Positions 33,700 through 45,599 of a stretch of 64,000 nucleotides of DNA are shown here, one piece after another. The stretch is from Rhytidiadelphus loreus (lineage: Eukaryota; Streptophyta; Bryopsida; Hypnales; Hylocomiaceae). The notes under the pieces are model-generated. The model ran no database searches. It was not told the DNA's origin and saw only the letters and a program-made list of their open reading frames with translations. Numbering within the stretch: the stretch's first letter is position 1; each line of letters starts with the position of its first letter. The translations under genes and the position numbers were made by a program. The DNA lies in NCBI GenBank assembly GCA_947034895.1, contig OX344765.1, forward strand, positions 27,719,001-27,783,000, in the 5' to 3' direction.

Positions 33700-34654
33700 C
33701 ACTAGAAGAAAAACACGTCCGGCACAACCAACTACTATGCAACTAGTGCCCTATGCAACTGTCATGCAACTAGTTTCCTCTCTATTTGCACCAAATCTAA
33801 TGTAGTTGTTTTGTGTCATTGTTTTACAACATTCATTCATTGTTTTAGTTGCAAAGTAGTCATTCTGTAGTTGCAAAAAAAGACTAGGAAACAACTACTA
33901 GTGTCCTATGCAACTATTATGCAACTGTAAAATGACCATAGTTGTTTCCTAGTTGTACGCTAGTTGTTTCTTAGTTGCACTCTAGTTGTTTCCTAGTTGC
34001 TTTCAAAGTTCATTCCCATTCGTGTTATATCAATTGACCCATATCAATTGTAAAGAGTACCATTAGATTGAACATATAAGACTTGTAAGTTGTTATATTC
34101 TTATGTAATGAATTCTTTTGATAGAATTCTAAGATTTTTATAATTTGTGGGTTTCTACAATTTGTAGATTTTGTATATAAGAATTTTAAAAATAATTAAA
34201 ATTCAAGAAATTTTATACTCTAGGAAATTGAATTTTGAAATCTAGGAAGAAGGTAGATCTGAAATTTTGAAATCTAGGAAGAGGGTAGATTTGAAATTTT
34301 GAAATCTAGAAAAAGGTAGATTTGAAATTCAAAAATCTAAGAAAAAGGTAGTTCTGAAATTCTAAAATCTAGAAAGGAGGTAGATCTGAAAATTTGAAAT
34401 CTACAAATCATTGAGATTTATATTTTAAAATTTACAAATCTACAAGTTGCAAGCAAGTTGCAAACAAGTTGCACACAAGGATGAAGTTCTTTGTATGGTG
34501 TCGGATGACAAAAAACCTTGCAACTAGACTACAACTAATGCGACTTGTCCATTGCAACTACGGACTCTACATTGTCACCTAGTTGCAAACGTCCTATGCA
34601 ACTACAAAATGAGTTGCATACTGTAGTTGCCAAAACCCTCATTTTCTTCTAATG
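33700..34654. mobile_element. CACTA-type non-autonomous element (955 bp)
   Basis: Starts CACTAGAAGAAAAACACG and ends CTCATTTTCTTCTAATG, with a perfect 3-bp target duplication ACT (33697-33699, 34655-34657). Sub-terminal regions are full of CTATGCAACTA, AGTTGCA and TAGTTGTTTCCTAGTTGC motifs in both orientations, the clustered sub-terminal repeats typical of CACTA transposase binding. The centre (34200-34420) is a tandem GAAATTTTGAAATCTAGGAA-type array. No transposase. Confidence 0.88.
34200..34440 (+). repeat. Tandem ~45-50-bp repeats inside the CACTA element
   Basis: Repeated units of GTAGATCTGAAATTTTGAAA and TCTAGGAAGAAG, about five degenerate copies. Confidence 0.7.
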
Positions 34655-34799
34655 ACTACACTTTCATTATTGGAGTTTTGATGTCTTTTGTGATATTCAC
34701 CCACTCTGACAATGCACTGCGGCTATATGCCCCTACTAACTCTTACGCGATTAATAGACTGGTTTGGTCACTATGGAGCGGCCCTCTTGAGGTCTAATG

Positions 34800-35099
34800 T
34801 CTAATGTTTTCTAATGTCTAAGGGTACTAAAATGATTTAGAAAGTTGTATGAAGGAATGGAGATTGGCAATACTAACCATCATAACAATGTACAATATCA
34901 TGGATAAAATGCATTTGCATATATATAGGCACAATAAACTGATGTGCGTAAATGTCTATTTGGCTTGTTTCATACCACCATATTAATTACATAAATTGAC
35001 AAAAACTAATAAAAAAAATATGAACAATTTAATTAGTTTGAAATCTCTTTACATGGTATGCGTAGAAATGAAGACTGCTCTAAAAAATTCTCAATAAGA
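34800..35099. other. AT-rich intergenic DNA, no gene seen
   Basis: Repeated TCTAATG motifs at the left edge; otherwise featureless. Confidence 0.35.
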
Positions 35100-36530
35100 G
35101 TTAATTTTTTCAGAATTTTTGGTTAAAAGATCAATCTGTTGTTATTTTTCAACTAGTGTAGATTTTACATCAATTATATCAACCAATATGAATTGGAATA
35201 ATGTAGAAATTTTACCAAAAATGAGGGTTAGAATGTTCAATAAAATTTTGTATAATTATATTGTATAAATATTTTTGACATTTTTTAATCATTATTTTTG
35301 CAATAGAAACACACAATATCCTATCATAATTGGTGTGCATTTTAAATGGCAATTGTAATAATTCAAAGAATTTTTTGGATTTATTCTAAAGATTTAAATT
35401 GGAGTAGAAACAAAACTTGTCACACTTCATTCTCCTAGTTTAAATCGAATATCCAAAATGGATATTTTCAAAGTTACAATCAGGTTTGACTATGGCTCAT
35501 TTCCTTTTGGATTGCAAATTTGCAACCTAGACATGTTGAAATAAACTTGAAACATAAGCAAAGCCAAAAATTAAAATGACAAATAGTATAACATGATCCC
35601 GAGAACATAATGCACAATGAATGGTTTTCATCCAATTTTTTTAGGCCAACATCTTAAGTATCTATGATCATAGAAATTCACTCATAGAGAAACTATAGCA
35701 TTCTAAAATGAAGTTGTTAAATCTACAAATCAAAAAATCTCCTTTGTCCTGTATTTGAATTTTTTTGCCTCCTTACTTAAATTGATATGATTTTTGTCAT
35801 CAAAGTGATTTTGGAAAATTTTGATTCCAACTAAAGATATCAAGCTTCCTACATTTGACTAGTTTCTACTCCAATTCTTATTTTTGAAAAACTACCCAAA
35901 AATTGAAAATTTTATTGCTATTTGAACTTTAGGCATATTGACATTGTGTTTTTAATTATAGAATGACACCAAAACTTGGTTCATATTGGCATGATTTCCT
36001 ACCCTATAATGTAAACCTACAATGAAATTGGCAAACAAAATTAAGTTCATTTTTCTTTTGATATGATTTATTCTTGCTTTTGTTCTTAAACTTTGCAACA
36101 ATTTCAAATTTTTAGTAAAAAATCTAGAAGTTTGACTTCTCATAGAAGACATTTTTCTAAATTTTTTTGAAAAAATTCATTTATATTTGGTTGCAACACA
36201 GACATTGTAGATTCAAGGATTTCAAAATTTAACCACATGGTTATAGGCTACATCCTTAAAGAGTTGAGTTACATTCCTTGGAGATAATGTATCAAAGTTA
36301 GACAAGTATATTTAGGGTCTCCCCAACAAGTTAGAAACATATTGATGAGAGTTTGTGGACATCAACTACATATCTTACCCCCCTAAAAGATTCAACATCT
36401 ACTAGGTGGATTGTGATTGTTTTCTGGAAATAACTTATTGCCAGAACTAAAGGAAACGGATGAAGTGCATTCAAGTACATTGAAAAATGAAATTTTGTTT
36501 AGTTTTCAATGATGCAACTAGTGTGGTTAC

Positions 36531-36881
36531 TTGGTATTTCATGATTATTGTGCAATTGAAAGTTCTCAATGTGTTTATATAGGGATGGAAGCAAAAGAAA
36601 AACTTGCAAAAATGAAAATTTTGATTTCTAGTTTTTTCTCATGCCATAAGTTATTTTGCCAAAAATTAATATCTCAAAATCTCCATCCGCCTTCCTCCGA
36701 ATTGAAGGACTCAAGGGATTCAGTCATGAACCACAATCTACGATTTCTACAGAGAAATCTCTCATCCCTGTACAACACTGGAATGCGCCCTACAAACTTG
36801 AATGCGGAGTCCGTCGGTGTCGTTCAAGGGGTTTCTGTGTGCTGGAGTAGGGTTTACTCATTTCCGTCGCAAGGACTGTGA
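36531..36881 (+). other. Unrecognised 116-codon open frame, block A copy 2
   Basis: The counterpart of 3308-3658, with about five residue changes. No domain recognised and no start context to favour it. Confidence 0.2.
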
Positions 36882-37461
36882 ACCTCAGTGGATTGTATGC
36901 ACAGGGGAAATCGAGTGCAGTTGTTATCACACTGTGGATCTTTAAGCCGGGTTGCTAGCTGGACAAGCCGATCATCTCAAGCGAAGTCTCTACAAGGTTC
37001 AGCACTCTGAACTTGAACGACATTGTTAATTCTTGCGCTTCAATCTGAGCCATTAATATTGCAGCAACCCTAGCAGTTCGCAAAGTTAGGTTGAGAGCGA
37101 CTGTAGCCGGTTTCTTACATCCATTAGTTCAATGACATTGCCCAAGCATGATGTTTGTCTGACCTCTAGGAAGGAAGGAACCACCACTATAGGACTGCTG
37201 TCCTGTGAGGGTGCAACTCCAAACGGTGATGGTCTGATGGGTGTTCAAGACATAACAGTTTCCCCATGTGAGAACCCCACCTCCAGGTTTGTGATTGAAC
37301 GACACCTTCCCTCCTTGTTCGCGCCGTATCATTAGCTTATGGGATTCTCAGTACAAATTGCCTGCAAGCATGATTGTATGAAATGTAGGTGATAGAGATT
37401 GCGTTTTTGATAATGTACTAGTCAGTTTGAAGAAATAGACCTTAGTGTAGTACTAGGAACT

Positions 37462-37634
37462 GATATTTTGTTAAAATGGTGGTATTCTTCCGCCATTTTT
37501 CCATTCATTTTCAATGACTGGTATAGATTTCAGACCACTTGGTCTAAAGTCTAGTACTGGTGTACATTTCAGAGCACATGGTCTAAACCTAAAAGTGTCA
37601 AGCTTGTGGAATATTGCCATTTTAACGAAATATC
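37462..37634. mobile_element. AAAATGGC-family miniature element, copy 1
   Basis: Left GATATTTTGTTAAAATGGTGG and right end GCCATTTTAACGAAATATC are inverted. The element is absent at the equivalent point of block A copy 1 (near 4215). Interior has CATGGTCTAAA-like repeats. Confidence 0.7.
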
Positions 37635-37765
37635 TGTTTAGGCCTGTCGTTGACAGCCGACAGTCACGTTTCAACGGCCTGAGCAACAGAATTGCAGAAT
37701 TGTGTGAAGTGCTTGCAACTATCAATTTCTACAAGAATCATGTGATTTATGATTTATTTGGAACC

Positions 37766-37902
37766 GGTATAATTTCGTTAAAATGGCATTATTTCACAAA
37801 CTTGGCACTTTCAGGTTTAGACCATGGGGTCTGAAATGTATACCTGTCCTAGAAATGAATGGAAAAATGGCATATGGGAATATGCCATTTTAACAAACTT
37901 TC
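37766..37902. mobile_element. AAAATGGC-family miniature element, copy 2
   Basis: AATTTCGTTAAAATGGCATT at the left and ATGCCATTTTAACAAACTT at the right are inverted. Absent from block A copy 1 (near 4320). Confidence 0.6.
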
Positions 37903-38530
37903 CCATAGTGACATGTGTCCAAATGTCCCAAATTCCATTAAATACAAGTGTTCCTCCTTCATCGCTCCTTCACCGCACATACACTTATTCTCACTTGCCT
38001 GGATCGAGAGTTCTCATAATTCTACAATCGGTTGTTCTGTTATAGAGACCGAAAGAAGGGAGTCAACTTGCTTACAATGTGAACGACAAGTTCTGCACTT
38101 TGGGGTGTGCCTAGTGGGTGGTTAGTGCGCAGAGAAGGGGAAGTTTAATTTGCTGTCAACGGCATGTCTACGTACCCCAGATGCAAACTGCACAAGAGAA
38201 TTTTGTGTACAACATTAATTCTTGTAGTGTGTGACGATGTGGAGGTGATGTGTTTGACTTGTAAGGTGTATTCCAAAACTTCTCCAGAGGTACGATTCAT
38301 GTCCTTCGTTGTATAGATCGATTCTGCTCCACTACGAGTACCTGTATATGGATCCTGTGGATTCTCACTAGGTATCTGAGTGGTTAGTTTGTGCCGAGAG
38401 AATTGAACAATTGAAAGCACCATGGTGGGCTGATGTACTCCTACTATTCGGTTAGTGCCTTTGTGAAGGCTGAGTTGCAAGGTGTCACTCCGGATGCTGA
38501 AAAACTGAAAGTTCAGGCAACTCTGAAATT

Positions 38531-39301
38531 TAGTTCACACGTAAAGGACTGAGATTCCATGGCTTGCACTCTGGAAGGATGCAACCCTATTGCCAAGGGA
38601 AGGTTATGAGATTCGTAGATGAATAAGTCCATTTTTTGGTTATACAATTGTTTTGAAAGTCATTCATTTGACACTTTCTGTTCTCTACAGGGTTAAGATT
38701 TCCAATTTGAGTGATCATATTTTGAAAAATACTTTGCATCACTTAGATCGGGTCCAATTTTTTTTAAATTATCGCTAAAATCAACAAAGAGAATAATTGC
38801 ATGTGTTGGTAAAAAAATAAAACTGAACAATGAAGGTCCTTGTATGACCCATTCTAAATAGGGGTCTAGAAGTGCTCGTTGTAAAAAATTTGAGACATTT
38901 TTTTATTTTCCTAACACATGTAATATTCAAATCTTGCAAAATTTTCATTTTGATATTTGATAAGCATACTTAATCCTTAAATACTTCATAGCCTAGCAGC
39001 CAACCCAAGACGGAATCGAAAATTTCTTTGAAGTGGGGCATGGGTCTTGCTCCTTGCCCAAGGATTGTGAAGTCAAGACATGTAAAATTGACCAATGAAT
39101 ACAATTTTGACTTTGTAGCCTAAAATACGATGCTTGACAAAGCTTTATTCATTATTGAAGTGGATTCAGTAGATTGAAACAATCCTAGATTTTTTTAGAG
39201 CCATTTTTTGTCAAAAGATTCACTTGAAACCCAACTTCAATTAAGGGTTAAGTAATGCTACTTGTTTCTTTCACTCATGAAAAAGCTCATCTTCTACTAT
39301 G
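38531..39301. other. Intergenic, no gene seen
   Basis: AT-rich, without open frames or repeat partners that I could find. Confidence 0.4.
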
Positions 39302-39540
39302 GTCAATTTTGTTAAAATGGCGGTATTCCATTAAAATGGCACAAAATGAAACCACTGAAAGAATGAAAACAATGAAAAGATTGTCCGAGGGGAGTGGAAA
39401 TGCATGAACTAGGAGTGATTTGAATGTGCTAGGCATAAAATTGGCACATGTATGACCCTATTGCGGCACACTTATTCTCTTTTGTAGAAGATACTATATT
39501 AAAATGGTGTGCGGAATACCGCCATTTTAATGAAATTGAC
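39302..39540. mobile_element. AAAATGGCGGTATTCC-family miniature element, copy 3 (239 bp)
   Basis: A 28-bp terminal inverted repeat, GTCAATTT then (TG/CA), then TTAAAATGGCGGTATTCC, with only two mismatches between ends. It is the best-preserved of three copies. No clear target duplication. Confidence 0.8.
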
Positions 39541-39984
39541 AGTCATTGTGAAATGAATTTGCCTTTTATCTCCAAAAAAAACATAAACAAAAACATCTTA
39601 TAATTGTATTACAAATCTTAGAAGAATATTCTCTTGAAACTGTCACTATATAGAAATAGACAACTGTGTTTATGCAAAATCTGGTGATTCTAGTCGTGAT
39701 AGTTTTGCCATGTAGATTGGGTTGACCCCAGCAACCACATTTTCCTACAAAAGATAGCAACACAAACCATAAATTTCAGCAGGGGTACACAAACTAGTTT
39801 GAACAACATTAACAAATTAATTCTAGACATAAATGAAGTAAGCTTGTATAGGACTTTTAGAATGGTGGTAGCCATAAATACTTTAGATTGTTGATTGAGG
39901 ACTTGAAATGGTTATTTCACATGGCTTTGTGAACTAAATCATGACCGTCAAACATTATAGTTTTGTGCCTCTTTGAGAGCGTTT
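39541..39984. other. Intergenic, no gene seen
   Basis: Short overlapping frames only. Confidence 0.4.
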
Positions 39985-40146
39985 CACCAAGGGCTCTTTT
40001 GTGTTTCTTTGTCTCACTTTCTCTTGTGTGAGCAACAACCTTGTAAATTTTCCTTGTGTCAAAGTCTTTTGACACAAGGAAAATTTACAAGGTTGTCACT
40101 CACATAGGAGAAATTGAGACAAAGAAACACAAAAGAGCCTTTGGTG
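39985..40146. mobile_element. Near-perfect hairpin element (162 bp)
   Basis: Ends CACCAAGGGCTCTTTTGTG and CACAAAAGAGCCTTTGGTG. Arms of ~81 bp with about six mismatches and almost no loop. TTT on both sides (39982-39984, 40147-40149) could be a 3-bp target duplication in a T-rich context. No coding capacity; a transcript would be a strong small-RNA precursor. Confidence 0.8.
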
Positions 40147-40399
40147 TTTGGGAAGATGGAGAGTCCAATTCAAGGTCTACTTTCTAGCTAACTATTGGAT
40201 ATACATGGCAATGAAAGCAACAAGAGGGTAAGTTTCTAATATGGGTATCCAAAACGACTATCTTATTTAAAACATTGTCATTTTAAAATTCATTTAATGT
40301 GTTCTAGAAATTACATTTTTTCACTTTACATGAATTTAATGACAAATTCAGAAGAAAGTGATAATACTCCATCCAAAATACTATTGAGCAAGAAAATTG

Positions 40400-40634
40400 C
40401 AGTCTAGTGTTCAAAAAAACTTGTTTTTTCAACTTTGAATGCTCATGTCTCTCAATTTGTATGGTCAAACATCATAAAAATTTTACCACATAATCTCAAA
40501 CAAGTAAAGTTCAAGATCCAACGGTTCAATATCCAAAAAAGTATTTTGTTTTTGTTTTTTTGAACAAACGCAGTAGAAATGGCAGTTTTGAGTGGTTTTT
40601 GACAGAAAAATGGCCTTGGGACTTTAGGGGTTAA
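40400..40634 (+). mobile_element. TTAA element, right-end fragment
   Basis: AATGGCAGTTTTGAG, then GGGACTTTAGGGGTTAA (TTAA 40631-40634), and upstream a diverged version of the family 3' region. The left half is missing. Confidence 0.65.
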
Positions 40635-40725
40635 GCTATGGTTGGTGTAGGTAGCCCATCAATATAGGTTTAATTAATTGATAAGTCTTTCCTTGGAAAA
40701 TTGAGAGTTGACAATTGCTCACCAC

Positions 40726-41881
40726 TTAACCTCGATAGCTTTTTGACTGTGTTTTCACCAAACATACTCTAAAATTGTCATTTCTAGTAGAAGTACCAAA
40801 TTTTAGAAAAAAATCATTTTAGAATTCATATAACTATAGGATCTTGTAGTACACTAGTTTGAAAAGATGTGGGAAAATTTTCAAAAATTTCCGTCGTGTG
40901 GATTGCAAGATATGAGCTTCCGAATTCACAAAAATCCTTTTCGAGGCCTTGCAAAAAACCAAGCAGTTGCACTTCACAAGCTCACATTTGTATGCATAAA
41001 TGTACAAAATGGAGGTTCTTCTTTAGATTCATTTGTCAAAGCAAGTCAGCTACATCCTTAAAAAAATTTCAAAACATTTAGAATTGTACAACATATAGGA
41101 AAAAAATAGTAAATAGAGAATGATTCAAAATATTAAATTGATAAGAATTTAGTTATGGACTTGAAAAAAGCCAATTGCAATGGTTTTAATGATGTAATAA
41201 AAAATCTACATCTAATGATTTCATTTTTTTCAATTTTTTTTGAAAATTGAATAAAATAAAGGACTTCAAAGTTTATTTTAGAGTAGAGAATCCATATCTA
41301 TCCACAAACTAGAACTCCTCATAACTTTCATCTCTTCGATCAAAATGGAATAATTCAAAGCTTTCCATGTATATATATAAATCTAGATAACCAATTTCAA
41401 ATTTTTGTTTCCAAAAAATGTGATTTTTTTTATATACCCAGACTACCTATTTATGAAAAAAAAATAGCATATTAGGCCACAACATTTGATTAATATTTCC
41501 AAATGTTTTGAGTTGTAGAGCTTATGAGATAATCCTTGTCCACACCTTCTATTAAAAGTGGGGCCAAAAACATAGAAATCTCTAGTCATGTATGTGCACT
41601 ACAAGAGAAAGGGGTGTTTTAAGTATAGTCCTAGAGATAACATTTTAAGTAATGACCTTTTTAGGAGATTTTCAGTAAGAATTTACAAGATATTTGTGTC
41701 TTTTTAGTAAAATTTTACTAGAAAGACACAAATATCTTGTAAATTCTTACTGAAAATCTCCTAAAAAGGTCATTACTTAAAATGTTATCTCTAGGACTAT
41801 ACTTAAAACACCCCTTTCTCTTGTAGTGGTGCCAAACTTGCTATGTTGTCAAATTCATCAAGCTAGTCTTTTAGGGGTTAA
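40726..41881 (-). mobile_element. TTAA element, inverted, with nested CACTA miniature element
   Basis: Family right end at 40726 (TTAACCTCGATAGCTTTTTG), left end at 41881 (CTAGTCTTTTAGGGGTTAA). Net of the 235-bp insertion it is ~921 bp, like its relatives. Landmarks in reverse order: AAGATGTGGGAAAATTTTC, ACAACATATAGGAAAA, CATCTCTTCGATCAAAATGG. Confidence 0.85.
41597..41828. mobile_element. CACTA-type miniature hairpin element (232 bp), nested
   Basis: CACTACAAGAGAAAGGGGTG ... CACCCCTTTCTCTTGTAGTG with GTG target duplication (41594-41596, 41829-41831). ~108-bp arms are nearly perfect, so it is young. It sits inside the TTAA element at 40726-41881 and is therefore younger than it. Confidence 0.93.
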
Positions 41882-43667
41882 TACAAGTTGTAGAATTTAA
41901 TTCCCAATCCATTTCCTATTTCTCCATCTAAGTTTGTTCTACTATCTTACTTCTATTTCCCTTTATTTTTTGTTTCTACTTCATCTTTCACTTCTATTTC
42001 TTTTACTTTCAATTATTGAAGTCCACTAGTTGACTTTGCAAAAGAAAAAACTTATTCAAATTTCAAAGATGAAATTCAAATAATGTCAATTTCTTGTCCC
42101 CTATTGTTCCCTTGATTAAAGTCAATAATTGTAGTTAGACATTTCCAATGGCTAAATGAAATCCTTCCTAAATTTCCTCCTAATTGGCAATCCTTCTTGG
42201 CTATGATTATACTTTGATCCTTTACTTCTTAAACTTCATTTCAAATTTATCTTGATTACCTCTTAATCTCAATTGCTAGTTTGTGATGCTAGTTGTGAGT
42301 TTCAAGCTAAACTTCTATTCTTCATTCTAGTTTCTTCAATTGCATAGCAAATTTGAGGTTTGACTTGAATTTACTAATGTGAGGTACTTTCTTGACTAGT
42401 GGAATTCTTGGGTATTTACATCAAAGTTTCTTGAAACTTTAAACCAAATTTCTGATAATTTCAATATTTTTGATTTTCTTCACTGATCTTGCTAATTTCT
42501 GTGTTGAGACGCCATTGCTCTTACGTAATGGGCCATCTAGAGCTCCATTTTGTAGGAGTGGTACTTAGATGTTGAAATCTTCATATTCAGAAGATAATCC
42601 AGTTTTAATTACATAGTACTTCTATAGTGGCGGGCCAACAATAAAAAAAATGGTTATTGGATGTAACAACACTATTTAGTCCAGGCCACTGCGACTATCA
42701 TCCAAGTTCGGTGGTTAACAAAGGACTTAGATGGGAATGCAACACCATTTTTAGCTCGTTTTATACCTTAACAGTGCCCCCTAAGGTCAAGTGGGAATGG
42801 ACCTTAACCCACAGTGAATGCTTGGTTGAGCTCCTAAGTAGTTGCCATCACAATACAATACTATAATGTAGCATCCAACATCCGGCTAGAATTGGATACA
42901 TTCATCTATCCACTCCACAAGTGTACATGCATGCTTGCTAGAGTATGCATCCTATTTCATCACTTCCATCAATATTGTGCCCATGTTAGTAGCGGTCTAT
43001 TTGAAATTTACACTAAGCAAATGGAGTGGTTATTATTGATTGTGGGTTGGATTTTCCGCAAGGCATGTGGGAAGTAGATTTGGCTACTGAAAGGTGGCAA
43101 GCATGTTATGTATTGTGGGTTAGTGTTTTATAATCTTTTCTTTTTGGCTAGATTTTGTGTACACTCTTTTAAGTGATTTTTTCACCCATGAGAAGCATAA
43201 TTATTGTTCAAGTCTATGAGTTTTGAGTGTGCACAGGTAGACAACACAAACTCGACCCAAAGTTGAAAACACCTAAGCGGGACCACATTATCTTCCCAAG
43301 TTCTCAAAAGGCATGTTGAACATGTGGAATTTACGTCTCTCGTCCATTTGGATTTTGTTTTAATTTCAGAATAATAAGCACATTGTATAAGGTAGAGGTA
43401 TAAGCATTTTAACCAATTTGTGGGAATGTGGTTTTGAAAAATCAATAGAGAGCTATAGAGAGTTTTTTGTATATGAGAGCCAAATTTGTTGAGATCATAT
43501 TCTAAATTTTTTGAATAAACTCCTTATGCAATTTCAAAGAAGGAGGCTATAGACTTTTTAATAGTGATTATAGCTACAACCTCTATTTCCATTCAAAGAT
43601 CAATGTTCATAGATCTTTTGCTTACAAAACTTGCTAGGATGGGTTCATAGATCCCGTCATTGGGTTA
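41882..43667. other. Intergenic, no gene recognised
   Basis: 42640-42880 is slightly less AT-rich (AGTCCAGGCCACTGCGACTA near 42680) and may be a repeat fragment. Open frames of 61-87 codons show no recognisable features. Confidence 0.35.
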
Positions 43668-43830
43668 GCATCCGAGGGTAGAAAGACTTTAGAGTCATCT
43701 ACCAACAAGGATTCCATGACAATGTTCATTCCACTTAGACTCATGAGATTTGCATATCTCGTGAGTCAAACTATTGTATATTGAATTTCATTATGAGTGA
43801 ATTTGTGTGTTTTATGGCTATGTCTTAAGG
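43668..43830 (+). pseudogene. 3'-end fragment of the DNA methyltransferase-like gene
   Basis: GCATCCGAGGGTAGAAAGAC and the following ~160 bp align with 869-1020: the last codons of the gene, the stop region and the 3' flank (ACTTAGACTC, ATGAG, then ATATCTC, GTGAGT). The frame reads ASEGRKTLESSTNKDS, like ASEGRETSESSTNDDS at the gene's end, then drifts by small indels past the old stop. No upstream exon is recognisable, so it is a relic of another family member. Confidence 0.75.
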
Positions 43831-45195
43831 AAAAATTTATTTCCCTTTATAGCTTTGCTTTGTTCAATCATAATCAAATACAATTGGTTATTGCAATGAA
43901 GAATTTTGAAAAAGATTTATAAGTGACTTCCATTTTTTTTAAATGAACTTGCATTTCTTAAAAATCAAAATTAACAAAACCCATTGTCATAGGACCTTCA
44001 TACATGTAAAAAGAAAATTCCGCTCACATGCTAGAAATCCTAGTCTGGAGTTTGCCATGTATCAGAACTTCACAAATTCATAGCATATTTATTCATACCC
44101 CCGAAAAATATGATTAATTTTGAAAATTTGTGATTTTCAATTGCCGTTGAGGTGTTAAAAGATAATTTCATATGTTGATTCCACCTCTAAATATGCATAA
44201 TTGCTTATAGTAATAGGAATGGGTGCCTCTATCTTAAACTTCTTAAAATTGCATATCTAGCTCTAGTACTAAGTCTCAATTCCTATTTATATTTACAAGA
44301 GTGTATAAAACCACTTCAAGGATGGGAGTCTTTAGAATTAGCTTAGGCTCACAAGGTAACATTATCTATAATTGCCCTAATAAGGGTTTGAACATGGTTC
44401 ATATTATAAAACTACAAAGGTTTAGTTGAGTCTTGTATTTAATCAAAAGTAATTTATAGGGGTCAGTTTTAGAAATAAGTCGCAAAATTCAAAATTTAGG
44501 TGCAGTTATTGTAATGTCAAATAGTTAGAATCCTTTACTTTGACTAAAATAAACTCTCGTTATAATGGTCATAATATGTAGTCAACATGTATAGGTCATG
44601 TTGAAGATGTCTTGGGACTTTAAAGTCCAAGTAAAGTAACCAAATCCATTCTTGAACCTTTAAAAAATTGTCCCTTTCTACTATCAAGAATCATAATTGA
44701 TTCATTTGTGTTGATTAGTTTTTTAGAGAAAAAATTATCTTATAATTATTTTTTATAAAAAAATTCTATAAATATTTGATGTGGAAGTATAGTAAACATC
44801 TATTTGTATCTCTAAACTTGTTCAAAACCATTCTTCAAAAAATAGAAATTCAAAGAATGAGAGTCTATCAATATCTCAAAAAGTCAATGGACTTCACTTT
44901 AATCAAATTATGAGCATGTTAGAAATGAGTTCAAAAGTATGGCTTGAGATTGGAAAGAGTTTTGGAATGGGCTTGAATAACTTAGCTACCAGTAGAAAAA
45001 TCTTGGCTTATGAGACCAACTAAATGACCCAATAATGATTTTAAGACCTAGGTCAAATACATGATCAAATTCATCAAACATTAGAAGTAAATATAAAATT
45101 CAAATTTTTTTCACCTCATTGCATTTAATTTCCACTACAAATTTTAATCATTTTTTTATTCCAACAAAATATCCTAATTTAGGTGATAGTGTATT
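43831..45195. other. AT-rich intergenic DNA, no gene seen
   Basis: Nothing recognisable. Confidence 0.4.
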
Positions 45196-45262
45196 TGTTG
45201 AATCACCTGGGTTCAAGCCAAGCATAAGGTAGTATGCTCTAAAAGTGCCCACCTTCTTCAAA
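45196..45262 (-). other. tRNA-like fragment, inverted partner
   Basis: Reverse complement: ACTTTTAGAGCATACTACCTTA, then TGCTTGGCTTGAACCCAGG. It mirrors 45600-45665, but the T-arm is degenerate (loop CTTGAAC). Confidence 0.35.
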
Positions 45263-45599
45263 CCGCCCCTATTTGGGGGTGAAGAATGGAGATGGGTGAT
45301 CCTTAAATGGACCACTTTGGTAATTGAATGCATCGAGAAAATATTATTTTTCTACTGCAAGAGCCAATCATTGCCTTTGATTTCCACACATCTCTTTACA
45401 AGTTGCAAGTAGACTGATTTTGGGAGACCTATGGTCACAAATAGGTGCCTATGCCCTGAACCTTTGGAAATTTATAAGTAATTCAAAAATGCTTGGAAAA
45501 ATACAAAACCACTTGTCTTAGGTTCCACATCCATTTTTCTTTCTCTGAAAAATGATTCAAAAATAATTTTGTCCATGTAAGCCTATAAAAAGGCAGACC

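Larger units (their letters stand above)
32643..34799. mobile_element. Long inverted-repeat element with nested CACTA element
   Basis: Outer termini are CATTAG ... AGAGGGCCGCTCCA (32643 on) and TGGAGCGGCCCTCT ... CTAATG (to 34799), flanked by TCT on both sides. Inside, two ~320-bp arms (32810-33140 and 33340-33660) are inverted copies. Each carries a TATA module pointing outward. The right half is interrupted by a CACTA-type element at 33700-34654. No coding capacity. The TCT duplication is short and could be chance. Confidence 0.7.
35100..38530 (+). repeat. Block A, copy 2 (direct segmental duplication)
   Basis: The counterpart of 1790-5138. It lacks the 146-bp tandem duplication and the ~189-bp segment of copy 1. 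It has two extra miniature elements (37462-37634 and ~37766-37902). It ends at GAAATTTAG near 38530, without an adjacent block B. Confidence 0.85.

Noticed and set aside
33700..34654. CRISPR-like alternation of short repeats and spacers
   Set aside because: The repeats are 7-15 bp, in both orientations and irregularly spaced, inside a plant CACTA-type element.
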